Assembly (NCBI RefSeq): GCF_029224025.1
Contig: NZ_CP119392.1
Location: 1,945,001-2,009,000 of the forward strand
DNA: 64,000 nt
Direction of reading: 5' to 3'
From: Rhodanobacter sp. AS-Z3
GTDB lineage: Bacteria; Pseudomonadota; Gammaproteobacteria; Xanthomonadales; Rhodanobacteraceae
Shown here one piece after another: positions 27,558 to 37,313 of the stretch (the first letter of the stretch is position 1; each line of letters begins with the position of its first letter). The position numbers were made by a program, and so were the translations under genes. The notes beneath the pieces were generated by a model. The model saw only the letters and a program-made list of their open reading frames with translations. It had not been told where the DNA came from and searched no databases.

Positions 27558-28751
27558 TTACTTGCGGTTCGGGGCTTGGCCCGAGGGGCGGCCGGACGAT
27601 GCCGCGGGCGCAGTAGGCGCATGCCACGGGCTGGCAGTGGCCGGCTCGCCGGCCTTCACGCTCTGGATGCCCGACACCACGACTTGATCACCGGCCGTGA
27701 GGCCGTCGTTGATCACCCAGTTGCTGCCAGTCATTTCGCTGGTGGTGACGTCCTTGCGGACCGCCTTGCCGTCGGCGCCCACCGTCATCACGTAAGCGCC
27801 CACGGTGTCGCGCTGCAAGGCCTGCTGCGGCACGATGAACACGTCGTGCTGCTGGCCGAGGTTGGCTTTCAACGTCACATACATGCCGGGTAGCAGGGCG
27901 TGCTTGGGGTTGGGCACTTTCGCGCGCAAGTTGACCGAGCCGGTGGCTGGGTTGACCGTGCTGTCGGAGAAGTCCAGCACGCCAGTCTCGGCATAGGTGC
28001 TGCCGTCCGGCATGCTGATCTGCACGCTGGCCTTGTTCGGGTCGGCGAGGGTGACGTTGCCGTTGCTCTGCGCGCGACGCATCTGTTCCATCGCTTCCAC
28101 GCTCATCGTGAAGTTCACGTACAACGGGTCGATCTGGTCCACCGTGGTCAGCAAGGTGGCTTCACCATTGCCGACCAGGGCGCCTTCGGTGACTCGCTGC
28201 TGACCGGCCCGGCCATCAATCGGCGAGGTCACGCTGGCATAGCCGAGGCTGATGCGCGCGGTGTCCACATTGGCGCGCGCGGCCTGCACGGCGGCGGCGG
28301 CGCTGCGTTCTGCGGCCAGTGCGTTGTCCAGGTCCGACTTCGACACATAGCCCTTTGGCGCCAGTTCGCGCACGCGCTGCGCGGTGACCTTGTTGTTCGT
28401 GTAAGTGGCCTGCGCCTGTGCCAGCGCTGCCTGTGTGGCGCTCAGTGATGCCTTCAGTGGTGCCGGATCGATCTGGAACAACAACTCGCCTTTCTTGACG
28501 TTGGTGCCTTCGTCATAAGCGCGTTTGAGCAGCACACCGGCGACGCGTGCGCGCACATCGGCACTGCGATAGGGCGACAATCGGCCGACCAGGTCGCGGG
28601 TGAGCGGTGAGTTCTGCGGCTCTACCTTGATCACGCCCACCTGCGGCGGCGGCATCTGGGGTGGCCCCTGTTCCTTGCTTTTGCCGCCGCAGGCAGCCAG
28701 TGTCAGCAGGCCCAGGCACAGCAGGGGGGCGCGCAATAACGACGAATTCAT
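27558..28751 (-). CDS. RND efflux periplasmic adaptor lipoprotein (AcrA type)
   Basis: A 397-residue membrane fusion protein. The lipobox LTLAAC near residue 21 marks it as an inner-membrane lipoprotein. The barrel-sandwich halves (SADVRARVAGVLLKRAYDEG, GYASVTSPIDGRAGQQRV) bracket a coiled hairpin rich in Ala and Gln. It links the downstream pump to an outer-membrane channel. The pair forms a two-gene operon read leftwards; the 534-base region upstream holds no intact regulator. Confidence 0.94.
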   Translation of the reverse strand: MNSSLLRAPLLCLGLLTLAACGGKSKEQGPPQMPPPQVGVIKVEPQNSPLTRDLVGRLSPYRSADVRARVAGVLLKRAYDEGTNVKKGELLFQIDPAPLKASLSATQAALAQAQATYTNNKVTAQRVRELAPKGYVSKSDLDNALAAERSAAAAVQAARANVDTARISLGYASVTSPIDGRAGQQRVTEGALVGNGEATLLTTVDQIDPLYVNFTMSVEAMEQMRRAQSNGNVTLADPNKASVQISMPDGSTYAETGVLDFSDSTVNPATGSVNLRAKVPNPKHALLPGMYVTLKANLGQQHDVFIVPQQALQRDTVGAYVMTVGADGKAVRKDVTTSEMTGSNWVINDGLTAGDQVVVSGIQSVKAGEPATASPWHAPTAPAASSGRPSGQAPNRK

Positions 28752-29285
28752 GAAAGCTCCGAACTTGCTTCAACGTGCAGGGGAATGGGGTAGCGCAGGC
28801 ACGTGTCGCAACAGGGCCCCGAGAGGCGTGCCGTTTCGCGTGCCAGAGATCCTGAATCAACGAGCCCGTGCGCTGCAATGATCCGCAGCGCGGCGTTCAG
28901 ACGCATTGCCAGACGCAGTGGAATGCGGGCTTCCAGCCAGACTATACCGGTGAGTTTACATTTTATCGTGGACCGGAATCCAGTCGTTGACAGGGCAATA
29001 GCACTGTGAGCACTCGCCACCAACGTCTTCCACGGAACGCTGGTCTGCCGGCTACGCGCCGCGTTGATCCGCGCGTGCACGCATGTGAATCAAGACGGAT
29101 ATCGACTGGCCTGCATGCGCAGCCGTGTCGGGCAAGCTGTACGAACACTGAGCTGTCGTGCAGAACATGCGGCACAGCATGGTTGTGCTGTCGTTCGCGG
29201 GTGGATTCACTCGGTTGTGCGGCGTATCCTTTCAAGGCTTTTTACCTGCATTACCCACCATCGTTTCCACTGACAAGTAGATGCC
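28752..29285. other. Intergenic region between efflux operon and glutamate dehydrogenase
   Basis: This 534-base region must contain the divergent promoters of the adaptor gene and the glutamate dehydrogenase gene. No assured gene is present. A minus-strand frame at 28748-29080 includes AALRIIAAHGL, vaguely like the first helix of a TetR regulator, but has no helix-turn-helix after it. A TATAGT hexamer on the minus strand near 28941-28946 could be a -10 for the pump operon. Confidence 0.4.
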
Positions 29286-32200
29286 ATGAATGCCACCCAT
29301 GCGGCGAACGAATCCTCCCTTCCGTCAGTAGTACTTGCAGAACTGAAACAGGGCGGTTTTTCGCCCGAGCGCCTCAGCGAGGCGCAGGTATTCTGCGAGG
29401 CATTCTTTGCACGAGTAGGAGGCGGCGACGCGCATCTGCACACTCCCGTGCAGTGGGCGGCCGTGGTAGGCAGCCTGCTGGATTTCATGCAGCAACGTCA
29501 GGTGGGACGCGCCAGCGTGCGCGTGCTGAACCCCCTTGATGCCAATTCGGGGCGCAGCCTGCTGCAGATCGTCACCGACGACATGCCGTTCCTGATCGAC
29601 ACGGTGAGCATGATCGTGTCGGCTCGCCTGCAGATTCATGCGGTCATCCATCCGATGCTGAAGGCTGTCCGCGATGCGTCCGGCAAGCTGTTGTCGCTGA
29701 ACGAAGCGACCGGTCAGGCCGAGTCGCTGATGCACTTCGAGATCGATCGCGTCGCCGATGCCGCTGAGCAGGCCCAGCTGACCGCACAGGTCGAGGCGGC
29801 ACTGGAAGATGTACGGGCGGCGGTGAACGACTGGTCTGCGATGCGCGACAAGGCGCTGGCGATTGCCGACGAGTTGCCGCAGCGCAAGCTGCCGATCAGC
29901 CCCGAATCAGTGCAGGAAGCCAGCGAATTCATGCGCTGGATAGCTGCCGAAAATTTCACCTTCCTCGGCTATCGCGAATACGAAGTGGCCGATGCCGAAG
30001 GCGATCGCGTGCTGCGGGCGAACGAGGCATCGGGCTTGGGTATCCTGCGTCGTACCGAGCGCTCGATCGCGCCGCGTTCGTTGCGTACGCTGGCTGCCAC
30101 TGAATTGCCGCAGTCCGGCGCCACCGACGCGATCATCCTGACCAAGACCAATGCCCGTTCGCATGTGCATCGGGCCGGTTACATGGATTACATCGGCGTA
30201 CTGCAGTTCGGCGCCGATGGTCGCGCCGTCGCCGAACAGCGTTTCCTCGGCCTGTTCTCGTCCAATGCCTACATGGCCCGTCCGCAGGATGTGCCGATGG
30301 TGCGGCAGAAGGTCGAGGCGGTGATGTCACGTTCCGACCTGAAGCGCGACTCCTACTCGGGCAAGTCGCTGCGGCATATCCTGGAGACCTTGCCGCGCGA
30401 AGAGTTGCTGCAAGGTACCGAGGACGAGCTGTTCGCTACGGCGATGGGCATACTCGAATTGCGCCAGCGTGCGCATACGCGACTGTTCATGCGTCGCGAC
30501 CGTTATGGCCGCTTCTTCACCTGCATGGTGTTCGTGCCGCGTGACCGCTTCAACACCTCGGTGCGCGAGCGTATCGAAAACCTGTTGGGCTCGGCGCTGC
30601 ATGCCGAGCAGATCGACTCGTCGGTACTGATGGGTGAAGCTACCCTGGCGCGCCTGCACATCGTGCTGCGGCCGAAGATCGGCGATCAGCCGACCTATGA
30701 TCTTGCCGAGCTGGAGCGTGGGGTCGCCGGCATCGTGCGCAACTGGCAGGACGAAGTGCGCGATGCGCTGGTGGCCTTGCGCGGCGAACACGAAGGCGTG
30801 GTGCTGGCCAATCGTTATGCGCGTTCGCTGCCGGCCGGTTATGTCGAAGAAGTGAGCCCGGCCGTGGCGGCCCAGGACGTGCACCAGTTGTCGCTGCTGC
30901 AAGGCGACAATGCGCTGCGCATGTCGTTCTATCACCCGCCGGAAGACCCGGAAACGTTGCGCTTCAAGGTCTATCGTTCGGGCGGTGACATTGCATTGTC
31001 CGAAGTGCTGCCGCAGTTGGAGAATCTCGGCCTGCGCGTGCTGACCGAGCACGTGTATGACGTCTCCGGTGACGCGCCGCTGTCGATCCAGGATTTCGAA
31101 GTGCAGCCGGTCGGCAAGCTCACCTTCAGCGTGCAGCAGGTGGGTGCACTGTTCGAAGACGCGTTCGAGCAGATCTGGCGTGGCAATGCCGAGAACGATG
31201 GCTTCAACCGACTGGTGCTGGGCGCGAAGTTGAACTGGCGGCAGGTCGCCATGTTGCGTGGCTATTGCAAGTACCTGCTGCAGACCGGCGCCACGTTCTC
31301 GCAGACCTACATGGAGGAAACCCTCAATCGCTATCCGGCGATCGCCGGCCTGTTGGTCGAGCTGTTCCTGGCGAAGTTTGATCCGCGCCGTGAAGCCCTG
31401 TCCGCCACCGAACTGACGGCCGCTACTGCCACCCTGGTGGCCGAAATGCAGGCGCTGATTCCGGCCAATGTGCAGACGGCGCAGCCGACCCTGGTCGACG
31501 GGCTTGGGGCCGCGTTGAGCAAGTCGCGCAACGAACAGATCCCGGTGGTGGAAAGCGCCATCGGCATCCTGCTGGAAAATGTCGCCAGCCTCGACGAAGA
31601 TCGCATCCTGCGCAGTTTCGTGAACCTGATTCATGCCACCTTGCGTACCAGCTTCTTCCAGCAGTGGAACGGCGCGTACCGCGACTACATCAGCTACAAG
31701 ATCGATTCGCACAAGGTTCCCGAGCTACCCAAGCCGGTGCCGTACCGCGAAATCTGGGTGTGTGCACCGCGAGTGGAGGGTATCCATTTGCGCTTCGGCG
31801 CGGTGGCGCGTGGCGGCCTGCGCTGGTCCGATCGACGCGAAGATTTCCGCACCGAAGTGCTGGGCCTGGTCAAGGCGCAGATGGTGAAGAACACGGTCAT
31901 CGTGCCGGTCGGCTCCAAGGGCGGCTTCTTCGTCAAAAAGTCACCCACCAGCGGTGATCGTGATGCCGTGCTGGCCGAAGGTATTGCCTGCTACCAGTTC
32001 TTCATCAACGGCCTGCTCGACATCACCGACAACCTGGTCGATGGCAAGGTGGTCAATCCACACGACGTGGTGCGCCATGACGCGGACGACCCCTACCTGG
32101 TGGTTGCTGCGGACAAGGGCACCGCCAAGTTCTCCGATATTGCCAACGCGATCTCGATCGAACACAACTACTGGCTGGGCGACGCGTTCGCCTCGGGCGG

Positions 32201-34211
32201 TTCGCACGGTTACGACCACAAGGGCATGGGCATCACCGCCAAGGGCGCGTGGGAGTCGGTCAAGCGCCACTTCCGCTCGCTCAATCGCGACTGCCAGACC
32301 CAGGACTTCACCTGCGTGGGAATCGGCGACATGTCCGGTGACGTGTTTGGCAACGGCATGCTGCTTTCCGAGCACACCCTGCTGCTGGCTGCGTTTGACC
32401 ATCGCCATGTTTTCCTCGATCCCAAGCCGGATGCAGCGAGCTCCTTCATCGAGCGCAAGCGCATGTTCGATGTGCCACGTTCGAGCTGGGACGATTACGA
32501 CAAATCGCTGATTTCGGCAGGCGGCGGCGTCTATCCGCGCAGTGCAAAATCGATTCCGATCTCGCCGGAAGTTCGCGTTGCGCTGGGGCTCAAGGCCGAC
32601 GTCGAGCATATGGCACCCAACGATTTGCTCAGCGCCGTGTTGAAAGCGCCAGTGGACCTGTTGTGGAACGGCGGTATCGGCACCTACATCAAGTCCACCG
32701 CTGAAACGCATGCCGAGGTGAGCGATCGCGCCAACAACGGTCTGCGCATCAACGGTGCCGAGGTGCGGGCTAAAATCATCGGCGAAGGCGGCAACCTGGG
32801 CATGACCCAGAAAGGTCGTATCGAGGCGGCGCAGAAAGGCGTGCTGCTGAATACCGACTTCATCGACAACTCCGCCGGCGTGGACACCTCCGATCACGAG
32901 GTGAACATCAAGATCCTGCTGAACGATGCCGTACAGCGCGGTGAATTGACCTTCGACGCGCGCAACACGCAGCTGGCGGCGATGACCGAAGAGGTTGGCC
33001 AACTGGTGTTGTGGGACAACTATCGGCAGAACCAGGCGATCACCTTGATGGAGCATCAGTCCGTCGGCCGCATCGGTTCGATGGCGCACTTCATCCGCAC
33101 ACTGGAAGCGGAAGGCACACTGGATCGCCAGGTCGAGAACCTGCCTTCGGATGCCGAACTGCTTGAGCGCAAGGCGCGTGGGCTGGGTCTGACCCGGCCG
33201 GAACTGTCGGTGCTGCTGTCCTACGACAAGATTCGCCTGTTCCAGCAGTTGCTGGACTCGGATGTGCCGGAAGACCCGTATCTGTCGAAGGAATTGGTGC
33301 GCTACTTCCCGCTGCCGCTGCATGAAAAGTATGCCGAGCACATGCAGCGCCATCGCCTGAAGCGCGAGATCATCGCCACCGCGGTGACCAACTCGACGAT
33401 CAATCGCATGGGCGCCACCTTCATGATGCGCATGCAGGAAGACACCGGGCAGGGGCCGGCGGCAATTGCCAAGGCGTATACCGCCGCGCGCGAAATCCTC
33501 GATGCGCGTGCGCTGTGGGCGCAGATCGAAGCGCTCGACGCCAAGGTTGCGGAAGACACCCAGGTGGATGCGGTCAAGCAGATCTGGTCATTGCTGCGGC
33601 ACATGACGCGCTGGCTGCTCAATCGCCCGGGTGGTTCGCTGGATATCGCGGCCAACGTAGAGCGTTACCAGTCGGCGGTGTCGAGCTTGCGCAATGCACT
33701 GCCCGAGGTGTTGACGCCGACCGGCAAGAACGACTTCGCGTGCAGCCAGGAAAAGTGGGAGGGTCTTGGCCTGCCAGCCGATCTGGCCTTGCGCCTGGCC
33801 CGCATGCCGGAGCTGCGTGCGGCGCTGGACATGGTCGAAATTGCACAACAGAGCGGCCAGCCGATCGAGAAGGTCGCTGGCGTGTTCTACGAACTGGGTC
33901 AGGCACTGGACCTGCCGTGGCTGCGCGACCAGATCGAGGCGTTGCCGGTCGATGGTCACTGGCATGCCCAGGCCCGCGGCTCGCTGCTGGACGAACTCAA
34001 CCACCAGCATCGTGCATTGGCGCTGCAGGTGCTGAGCCTGTGCGGTGCCAGCACGGACGTTTCGCCGGTGCAGGCATGGTTGCAGCGTGATGACGCCACG
34101 TTGAAGTACACCCGCAGCATGCTGGCGGAAATCCTCAGTCAGAACGCGGACTACCCGATTGTCTCGGTGGCCGTGCGGCGTCTGGCCCAGCTGGCGCAGG
34201 TGCCGGTATAA
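29286..34211 (+). CDS. gdhB: NAD-specific glutamate dehydrogenase, large (180-kDa class)
   Basis: A 1641-residue enzyme of the large bacterial NAD-glutamate dehydrogenase family, which oxidatively deaminates glutamate to 2-oxoglutarate and ammonia. The long N-terminal half carries ACT-like regulatory segments (LLQIVTDDMPFLIDTVSMIV). The catalytic region begins at about 835 with ARGGLRWSDRREDFRTEVL, followed by VGSKGGF and the NAD-binding segment KIIGEGGNLGMTQKGR. Length matches the family. It is probably monocistronic, with a hairpin after its stop. The start codon lacks a strong ribosome site. Confidence 0.96.
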   Translation: MNATHAANESSLPSVVLAELKQGGFSPERLSEAQVFCEAFFARVGGGDAHLHTPVQWAAVVGSLLDFMQQRQVGRASVRVLNPLDANSGRSLLQIVTDDMPFLIDTVSMIVSARLQIHAVIHPMLKAVRDASGKLLSLNEATGQAESLMHFEIDRVADAAEQAQLTAQVEAALEDVRAAVNDWSAMRDKALAIADELPQRKLPISPESVQEASEFMRWIAAENFTFLGYREYEVADAEGDRVLRANEASGLGILRRTERSIAPRSLRTLAATELPQSGATDAIILTKTNARSHVHRAGYMDYIGVLQFGADGRAVAEQRFLGLFSSNAYMARPQDVPMVRQKVEAVMSRSDLKRDSYSGKSLRHILETLPREELLQGTEDELFATAMGILELRQRAHTRLFMRRDRYGRFFTCMVFVPRDRFNTSVRERIENLLGSALHAEQIDSSVLMGEATLARLHIVLRPKIGDQPTYDLAELERGVAGIVRNWQDEVRDALVALRGEHEGVVLANRYARSLPAGYVEEVSPAVAAQDVHQLSLLQGDNALRMSFYHPPEDPETLRFKVYRSGGDIALSEVLPQLENLGLRVLTEHVYDVSGDAPLSIQDFEVQPVGKLTFSVQQVGALFEDAFEQIWRGNAENDGFNRLVLGAKLNWRQVAMLRGYCKYLLQTGATFSQTYMEETLNRYPAIAGLLVELFLAKFDPRREALSATELTAATATLVAEMQALIPANVQTAQPTLVDGLGAALSKSRNEQIPVVESAIGILLENVASLDEDRILRSFVNLIHATLRTSFFQQWNGAYRDYISYKIDSHKVPELPKPVPYREIWVCAPRVEGIHLRFGAVARGGLRWSDRREDFRTEVLGLVKAQMVKNTVIVPVGSKGGFFVKKSPTSGDRDAVLAEGIACYQFFINGLLDITDNLVDGKVVNPHDVVRHDADDPYLVVAADKGTAKFSDIANAISIEHNYWLGDAFASGGSHGYDHKGMGITAKGAWESVKRHFRSLNRDCQTQDFTCVGIGDMSGDVFGNGMLLSEHTLLLAAFDHRHVFLDPKPDAASSFIERKRMFDVPRSSWDDYDKSLISAGGGVYPRSAKSIPISPEVRVALGLKADVEHMAPNDLLSAVLKAPVDLLWNGGIGTYIKSTAETHAEVSDRANNGLRINGAEVRAKIIGEGGNLGMTQKGRIEAAQKGVLLNTDFIDNSAGVDTSDHEVNIKILLNDAVQRGELTFDARNTQLAAMTEEVGQLVLWDNYRQNQAITLMEHQSVGRIGSMAHFIRTLEAEGTLDRQVENLPSDAELLERKARGLGLTRPELSVLLSYDKIRLFQQLLDSDVPEDPYLSKELVRYFPLPLHEKYAEHMQRHRLKREIIATAVTNSTINRMGATFMMRMQEDTGQGPAAIAKAYTAAREILDARALWAQIEALDAKVAEDTQVDAVKQIWSLLRHMTRWLLNRPGGSLDIAANVERYQSAVSSLRNALPEVLTPTGKNDFACSQEKWEGLGLPADLALRLARMPELRAALDMVEIAQQSGQPIEKVAGVFYELGQALDLPWLRDQIEALPVDGHWHAQARGSLLDELNHQHRALALQVLSLCGASTDVSPVQAWLQRDDATLKYTRSMLAEILSQNADYPIVSVAVRRLAQLAQVPV

Positions 34212-34244
34212 GCGTATTGCGCTGAGGGTTTTGCAACGTTGATC

Positions 34245-34277
34245 TGATCCCATCCCTGCCCGGCAGGGGTGGGATCA
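34245..34277 (+). terminator. Terminator-like hairpin after glutamate dehydrogenase
   Basis: The TGATCCCA arm (34245-34252) pairs with GGGATCA (34271-34277), and CCCTGCC pairs with GGCAGGG inside it. Only a short T-rich tail follows, so efficiency is uncertain. Confidence 0.55.
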
Positions 34278-34358
34278 GTCATTTCTGCATCGGCAATTTA
34301 GGGTTAGGCGCCTGCTCTGTCGTACTCTTGGAACTCTTTCCGCCACTTCGGGATTGCC

Positions 34359-35120
34359 ATGCGCCTTGCTTTCGTCGCCAGTGACGCCAGTGTCGCCCAG
34401 CAGGCACGGCGCAAACTGGTCGATCGCTACGGCGATGTGCCACCGGAGCAGGCCGAGTTGATCGTGGCGTTGGGCGGTGATGGCTTCATGCTGCGCACCC
34501 TGCACACCTACCGCGAACTCGAAGTGCCGGTGTATGGCATGAAACTGGGGCGGGTGGGCTTTCTGATGAACAAGCACCAGCTGGATGGCTTGCCCGAGCG
34601 GATCGCCCGCGCACACACCGCCTCGCTGTCTCCGCTGCAGATGCAGGTCACCGATGGTGCCGGCAACGAGCACACCGCCCTTGCGTTCAACGAGGTGTCG
34701 CTGTTGCGCCAGAGCAATCAGGCGGCGCACCTGGAAGTCCAGTTGAACGATACGGTCAAGCTGCCCAACCTCGTCTGTGACGGCATCATGGTGGCGACGC
34801 CAGCGGGCTCCACTGCCTACAATCTTTCCGCGCACGGCCCGATCCTGCCGCTGGACGCCAACGTGCTGGCGCTCACCCCGATCAGTCCGTTTCGTCCGCG
34901 ACGCTGGCGCGGCGCAATCCTGCCGCATCGCACTACGGTGGTACTGCGCGTGCTGGACCCTGCCAAGCGACCGGTCAGTGCCACAGCCGATTTTCGCGAA
35001 GTGCGCGACGTGCGCAGCGTGTCCATCCACCAGTCCGGCGATCAGTCCGTGCGGCTGCTGTTCGATCCGGAGCACAATCTTGAGCAGCGCATCCTGGATG
35101 AGCAGTTCGCGGCCGAGTGA
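34359..35120 (+). CDS. nadK: NAD kinase
   Basis: A 253-residue cytoplasmic kinase that converts NAD to NADP. The diagnostic motif GGDG is present at about 37-40 ([13 protein letters not shown]). The NE site ([11 protein letters not shown]) and the conserved [22 protein letters not shown] segment follow. Length is slightly short but within the bacterial range. It lies between the NAD-glutamate dehydrogenase and a 5'-nucleotidase. Confidence 0.95.
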   Translation: MRLAFVASDASVAQQARRKLVDRYGDVPPEQAELIVALGGDGFMLRTLHTYRELEVPVYGMKLGRVGFLMNKHQLDGLPERIARAHTASLSPLQMQVTDGAGNEHTALAFNEVSLLRQSNQAAHLEVQLNDTVKLPNLVCDGIMVATPAGSTAYNLSAHGPILPLDANVLALTPISPFRPRRWRGAILPHRTTVVLRVLDPAKRPVSATADFREVRDVRSVSIHQSGDQSVRLLFDPEHNLEQRILDEQFAAE

Positions 35121-35128
35121 ACCAGCGA

Positions 35129-35200
35129 GAAGTGGGTGCAGAGGAGTGAGGGCGGCATCACCCGCATCGCTCTCATTTGTCACTCCTCTCCACTCACTTC
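35129..35200. repeat. Long imperfect inverted repeat between nadK and the 5'-nucleotidase gene
   Basis: Two 21-base arms, 35129-35149 and 35180-35200, pair at 19 of 21 positions (GAAGTG.GTG.AGAGGAGTGA). The spacer is 30 bases. The GTGAGTGGAGAGGAGTGA-like composition resembles dispersed intergenic repeats of xanthomonad genomes. Confidence 0.7.
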
Positions 35201-35225
35201 CTGCTCGATGCGGTAGATTCCTGTC

Positions 35226-36149
35226 ATGAACCAGCCAACCGTCCACGATCCTGCTGCCGCCACCGACCAACGACTGGTGGTGGCGATTTCCTCACGTGCG
35301 CTGTTCGATCTGGGCGACAGTCATGCCTTGTTCGAACGCGATGGGCTCGACGCGTATCGTTCCTTCCAGATCCAGCATGAGGACGAGATCCTGCAGCCCG
35401 GCGTGGCGTTTCCGCTGGTGCAGAAACTGCTTGGCCTGAACAAGCTGGCCGGCGACGTGCCCCCGGTGGAAGTGATTTTGCTGTCGCGCAATTCGGGTGA
35501 CACGGGTCTGCGTATTTTCAATGCGATCCAGCACTACGGCCTGGAGATCAGCCGCGCTGCGTTCACCAGTGGCGCGCCGACCTCCGACTACATTGCGCCG
35601 TTCAAGGCTGATCTGTTTCTTTCCGCCAACGCGGAGGACGTGGGGCGCGCACTTGTTGCTGGCGTGGCCGCAGCGACGATCCTGCCGAGCACCGCGCCAC
35701 CACGCGCCAGCGAACAACTGCGCATCGCGTTTGATGGCGACGCGGTATTGTTTGGTGATGAGGGTGAGCGGGTGTCGCGTGAAGAAGGGCTGGAGGCGTT
35801 TCATCGCAGCGAAACGGAGCACGCCGCCGAGCCGCTGTCGGTTGGCCCGTTCCGTGGTTTTCTGACAGCGTTGCATCGCCTGCAGGCGGCATTTCCGGCG
35901 GAAAATTCGCCGATACGCACTGCGCTGGTCACCGCGCGTTCGGCGCCGGCGCACAAACGCGTCATCCTCACCTTGCGTCGCTGGGGCGTGCGCATCGACG
36001 AGGCCTTGTTCCTCGGTGGTCGCGACAAAGGTCCGTTTCTCGATGCATTTGGTGCGGATATCTTCTTCGACGACTCACCGGCCAATGTGGAATCGGCGCG
36101 CCAACATGTGGCTACCGGGCACGTGCCGCATGGGGTGAGCAACCGCTGA
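35226..36149 (+). CDS. 5'-nucleotidase (cN-I type)
   Basis: A 307-residue protein of the bacterial 5'-nucleotidase family related to eukaryotic cN-IA/cN-II. VVAISSRALFDLGDSH, EVILLSRNSGDTGLRIFNAI and FLGGRDKGPFLDAFGADIFFDD give the haloacid-dehalogenase-like fold. It would dephosphorylate nucleoside monophosphates. Its stop is two bases from that of the convergent diguanylate cyclase, leaving no room for a separate terminator. Confidence 0.88.
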   Translation: MNQPTVHDPAAATDQRLVVAISSRALFDLGDSHALFERDGLDAYRSFQIQHEDEILQPGVAFPLVQKLLGLNKLAGDVPPVEVILLSRNSGDTGLRIFNAIQHYGLEISRAAFTSGAPTSDYIAPFKADLFLSANAEDVGRALVAGVAAATILPSTAPPRASEQLRIAFDGDAVLFGDEGERVSREEGLEAFHRSETEHAAEPLSVGPFRGFLTALHRLQAAFPAENSPIRTALVTARSAPAHKRVILTLRRWGVRIDEALFLGGRDKGPFLDAFGADIFFDDSPANVESARQHVATGHVPHGVSNR

Positions 36150-36150
36150 A

Positions 36151-37245
36151 TCAGGCCTCCGCGAGGCTCACTTCGTTTTCGCTGGATGCACGGTTGCGGC
36201 CGGCCTGCTTGGCGCGATAAAGCGCACGATCGGCTGACTCGATCCATTCGCGCAGGTTGCTGTCCGTGTCAGTGGCCTCGGCCAATCCCAGACTGACCGA
36301 GCAGCGCAAACCAGGGGCCTGCGGCAAGTTAAGTTGCTCCACCGTGTGACGGATGCGCTCGGCCACCACGCTGGCTTCGGCCAGGTTGGTAGGCAGCGCA
36401 ATGGCGAATTCGTCACCGCCAAAGCGGCCGATGCACGCCGCTTCGCCGTGACCGTGGCGCAAGATGGCGGCAATGCTGCAAAGCACGTCGTCACCCAGAA
36501 TGTGACCATGCTGGTCGTTGATCTGCTTGAACGAATCCACGTCGACCATGATCAAGGTCGCGGCATGCTGGCGGGTGTGGCGCTGCTGCAAGAGCGCTTC
36601 GGCGCGTTCCTGCCACGAGCCGCGATTGTCCAGTCCGGTGAGTACGTCGAGACGGCTAAGTTCGTCCAGTCGCTGGTTCTGCTGTTGCACCCGTCGCACC
36701 AGCCGGTAGCTGGCCAGACTGACGCCCAAGGTGTGAATCAGCATGAGCGGCAGGCAGGCCAGCAGTACCGACATGCTGGTGGCTGGATGAAAGGCGAAGC
36801 CGGTGAGCAGCCCGCCAACCAGAATCGCCAGCAGCACGCCTGGCAACGAGCGCCACCACAGGTTCCGCACGCCAGTGTTGATCTTGTCGGCGGTAGCCAC
36901 GGTGATCAACAGCACTGATGGCAGCGCGTTGAAATGCATCAGTGCAACCCACGAGCCGGCGATTGCCGAGTCGAACATCAGGTTGTGCAGTTCGGCGTTG
37001 AAAGGTTTGGGACTGCGCCGGGCACGCCAAAACGCCAGTTGTGGCCACACCAGCGCGGTGAAGATGCCCCAAAGCCAGCTGCCGATCGGCGCGTGGTGTT
37101 CGAGCAGCACCAGTGCCAGCGGCAAGCCGGCCAGACCCATGCCGAGCATGCGGAAACGGTAAACCCGTTGTGGCAACAAGTCGCGCTGGTTCGGTCGGAT
37201 GGGCCGGTGGCTGGACGATGCGCTGGCGACGCTCGGTGACTTCAT
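36151..37245 (-). CDS. MASE2-type membrane diguanylate cyclase
   Basis: A 364-residue protein. The N-terminal membrane region (about 30-180, RVYRFRMLGMGLAGLPLALV onward) matches the MASE2 sensor found in DgcC/AdrA cyclases. A short coiled segment leads to a GGDEF domain (SRLDVLTGLDNRGSW; signature RFGGDEFAIAL). The RxxD inhibitory site is absent (GEAA in its place), so feedback inhibition by cyclic-di-GMP may be weak. The ATG at 37245 is chosen because the MASE2 homology begins soon after it; the longer open frame upstream has no domain. Confidence 0.9.
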   Translation of the reverse strand: MKSPSVASASSSHRPIRPNQRDLLPQRVYRFRMLGMGLAGLPLALVLLEHHAPIGSWLWGIFTALVWPQLAFWRARRSPKPFNAELHNLMFDSAIAGSWVALMHFNALPSVLLITVATADKINTGVRNLWWRSLPGVLLAILVGGLLTGFAFHPATSMSVLLACLPLMLIHTLGVSLASYRLVRRVQQQNQRLDELSRLDVLTGLDNRGSWQERAEALLQQRHTRQHAATLIMVDVDSFKQINDQHGHILGDDVLCSIAAILRHGHGEAACIGRFGGDEFAIALPTNLAEASVVAERIRHTVEQLNLPQAPGLRCSVSLGLAEATDTDSNLREWIESADRALYRAKQAGRNRASSENEVSLAEA

Positions 37246-37313
37246 GCCGTACGATTCCCCTGGAATGTCCCGAGAATAGCGCAAGCTCTTGCGCACAAGG
37301 GCGCTGCCGCCGC

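Noticed and set aside
28748..29080. 110-codon minus-strand frame with a TetR-like fragment
   Set aside because: The resemblance covers only about 11 residues, the helix-turn-helix is missing, and no ribosome site was seen.
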